From positions 1 to 9,697 of the forward strand of contig JARFRJ010000143.1 of NCBI GenBank assembly GCA_029287305.1: a stretch of DNA of 9,697 bases, in the 5' to 3' direction. How positions within the stretch are numbered: the stretch's first letter is position 1; every line of letters starts with the position of its first letter. The position numbers and the translations under genes are program-made. Of this stretch, positions 8,819 to 9,697 are shown in pieces. The notes below the pieces were generated by a model. The model made no database searches, was not told the origin of the DNA, and saw only the letters and a list, made by a program, of their open reading frames with translations. Source of the DNA: Hyphomonas sp. GTDB lineage: Bacteria > Pseudomonadota > Alphaproteobacteria > Caulobacterales > Hyphomonadaceae.

Positions 8819-8851
8819 GGGTGGATTTTACGCCCACCCTGTCCAGTTTTT
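8819..8851 (+). terminator. Possible terminator of the small hypothetical gene
   Basis: GGGTGG (8819-8824) pairs with CCACCC (8834-8839) around a nine-base loop. Five T's (8847-8851) come seven bases after the stem, later than ideal. It starts eight bases after the stop codon and lies between convergent genes. It could also stop msrA transcripts as a plain hairpin, since the other side has no T-run. Confidence 0.4.
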
Positions 8852-8868
8852 GAGATAAGTATCCCGAC

Positions 8869-9528
8869 CTAGGCTGACCTTGCCGCGCCGAGCCCAATCG
8901 GGCAAGCCACGCCAGTGCCGCCAAGCCCGCAATAGCCGTTTGGATTTTTATCCAGATATTGCTGATGGTCGGCCTCAGCATAGTAAAATGCCGCGGCGGG
9001 CGCAATCTCGGTGGTGATTTTCGCTTCATGCCCGGCGCGCATCAAGGCGCTTTGATAGGCGTCTCTGGACGCTTGAGCGCGGTCAAGATGGGTCGGTTCC
9101 AGCGTATAGATCGCCGAGCGGTATTGCGTGCCGACATCATTGCCCTGACGCATGCCCTGGGTCGGGTTATGGGTTTCCCAAAAGACTTTGAGTATGCCGT
9201 CTAGGTCGATCACTTTTGGGTCATAGACGACCCTTACAGCCTCTGTATGTCCGGTTTGGCCCGAGCAGACCTCGCGATAGGTTGGGTTCGGGGTTGATCC
9301 GCCTGCATAACCCACAGCTGTCAGCCAGACACCCTGTGTCTGCCAAAATTTACGCTCCGCGCCCCAAAAGCAGCCCAATCCAAGCCAAACCTCCTCAAAA
9401 CCTTCCGGGCAGGGGGCCTGTATATCACGTGGATATATTGTGTGGCGCTCGGCGCCCAGAAGCGGCGTATCGCGCCCCGGCAGGGCAGAGGCAGCCTCTG
9501 GGACAGTTAGGGGTTTGCGTGTGAACAT
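8869..9528 (-). CDS. msrA: Peptide-methionine (S)-S-oxide reductase MsrA
   Basis: MsrA reduces the S-epimer of methionine sulfoxide, free or in protein, with thioredoxin as reductant, so it repairs oxidised proteins in the cytoplasm. The protein has 219 residues, close to the E. coli-type long form (about 212). The catalytic cysteine is Cys53 in the GCFWGAE motif. Other family residues are Tyr84, Glu96 (GHTEAV), Asp131 and Tyr136 ([10 protein letters not shown]). The recycling cysteines are Cys200 (GYCGLGGTG) and Cys209 (ACP) near the C-terminus, so it should be a three-cysteine enzyme. Residues 1-45 form the usual N-terminal extension of the long form. The ATG at 9528 is supported by AGGAGA six bases upstream. 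It converges on the small hypothetical gene and diverges from a tRNA-Ser gene. No MsrB domain is fused or adjacent. Confidence 0.98.
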   Translation of the reverse strand: MFTRKPLTVPEAASALPGRDTPLLGAERHTIYPRDIQAPCPEGFEEVWLGLGCFWGAERKFWQTQGVWLTAVGYAGGSTPNPTYREVCSGQTGHTEAVRVVYDPKVIDLDGILKVFWETHNPTQGMRQGNDVGTQYRSAIYTLEPTHLDRAQASRDAYQSALMRAGHEAKITTEIAPAAAFYYAEADHQQYLDKNPNGYCGLGGTGVACPIGLGAARSA

Positions 9529-9551
9529 ATGGGCTCTCCTTTATCTCTCAA

Positions 9552-9580
9552 GATGTAAGAAAGACGCAACAGATTGACAA
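9552..9580 (-). promoter_or_regulatory. Putative msrA promoter
   Basis: On the minus strand TTGTCA (9580-9575) and TACATC (9557-9552) are 17 bases apart. The start would fall near 9545, leaving a very short leader just ahead of the AGGAGA ribosome binding site. That tight spacing keeps confidence moderate. Confidence 0.4.
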
Positions 9581-9587
9581 TGATAGC

Positions 9588-9615
9588 TTGCAAAAAAGCC
9601 TCGCTTGCGTATATG
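9588..9615 (+). promoter_or_regulatory. Putative tRNA-Ser promoter
   Basis: TTGCAA (9588-9593) and TATATG (9610-9615) are 16 bases apart and would start transcription a few bases before the tRNA 5' end at 9628. A consensus TTGACA at 9574-9579 lies 30 bases from that -10, too far to pair with it. Confidence 0.35.
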
Positions 9616-9627
9616 ACACCCTTTACT

Positions 9628-9697
9628 GGTGAGGTGGCCGAGTGGTCGAAGGCGCACGCCTGGAAAGTGTGTAGGCAGGCAACTGTCTCCAGGGTTC
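9628..9697 (+). tRNA. tRNA-Ser(GGA), 3' truncated by window edge
   Basis: The acceptor 5' strand GGTGAGG (9628-9634) is followed by TG, and a D-arm starting GCCGAGTGG and closing with GGC. The anticodon stem CACGC (9655-9659) pairs with GTGTG (9667-9671) around loop CTGGAAA, giving anticodon GGA at 9662-9664, which reads serine codons UCC and UCU. A long class II variable arm follows, as in serine tRNAs. The T-arm begins (GGGTTC) and the window ends, so the rest of the T-arm, the acceptor 3' strand and any CCA are not visible. It is divergent from msrA. Confidence 0.95.

Noticed and set aside
9588..9609. Direct repeat of GCTTGC around an A-run upstream of tRNA-Ser, considered as an attachment site
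   Set aside because: The repeats are only six bases and there is no integrase or phage gene. The 3' end of the tRNA, where such sites usually lie, is outside the window.

Overview
The window looks like chromosomal DNA from an alphaproteobacterium. The evidence is a NahK/ErcS'-type PAS hybrid histidine kinase, a compact nadA-nadB-nadC operon, the alphaproteobacterial form of NadA (HNYMTPDIF in place of the HYYQ-type motif) and a palindromic intergenic element of a kind I associate with this class. GC content is moderate. The Hyphomonadaceae or a neighbouring marine lineage would fit, but that is only inference. I see no phage, transposase, CRISPR or plasmid genes. It reads as core metabolism plus oxidative-stress defence.

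Left part (1-4188): the 3' end of a hybrid sensor kinase runs rightward off the left edge. It converges on a small VOC (glyoxalase-fold) gene read leftward. Upstream of that, also leftward, is katG (catalase-peroxidase), closed by a strong intrinsic terminator.

Control region (4189-4681): katG and the nad operon diverge from here. The katG side has a perfect CATAG-T7-CTATG dyad that matches an OxyR/LysR-type half-operator. The nad side has a near-consensus sigma70 promoter (TTGAGA-N17-TATACT). A perfect 19-bp inverted repeat has one arm on the -10/start region and the other about 76-86 bp upstream. This is a likely repressor operator pair, with NadQ as the obvious candidate.

Middle (4682-8319): nadA (quinolinate synthase), nadB (L-aspartate oxidase) and nadC (quinolinate phosphoribosyltransferase) together take L-aspartate to nicotinate mononucleotide, the de novo entry to NAD. 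NadB uses O2 and makes H2O2, and NadA carries an oxidant-sensitive 4Fe-4S cluster, so a divergently transcribed katG next door is suggestive.

Right part (8320-9697): a 200-base gap holds nested palindromes (a candidate dispersed repeat). It is followed by a 96-residue protein of unknown function, a leftward msrA (methionine sulfoxide reductase A), and the first 70 bases of a divergent tRNA-Ser(GGA) cut by the right edge.

I found no convincing new multi-gene system. The most interesting signals are regulatory: the nad inverted-repeat operator, the katG OxyR-like dyad and the structured element after nadC.
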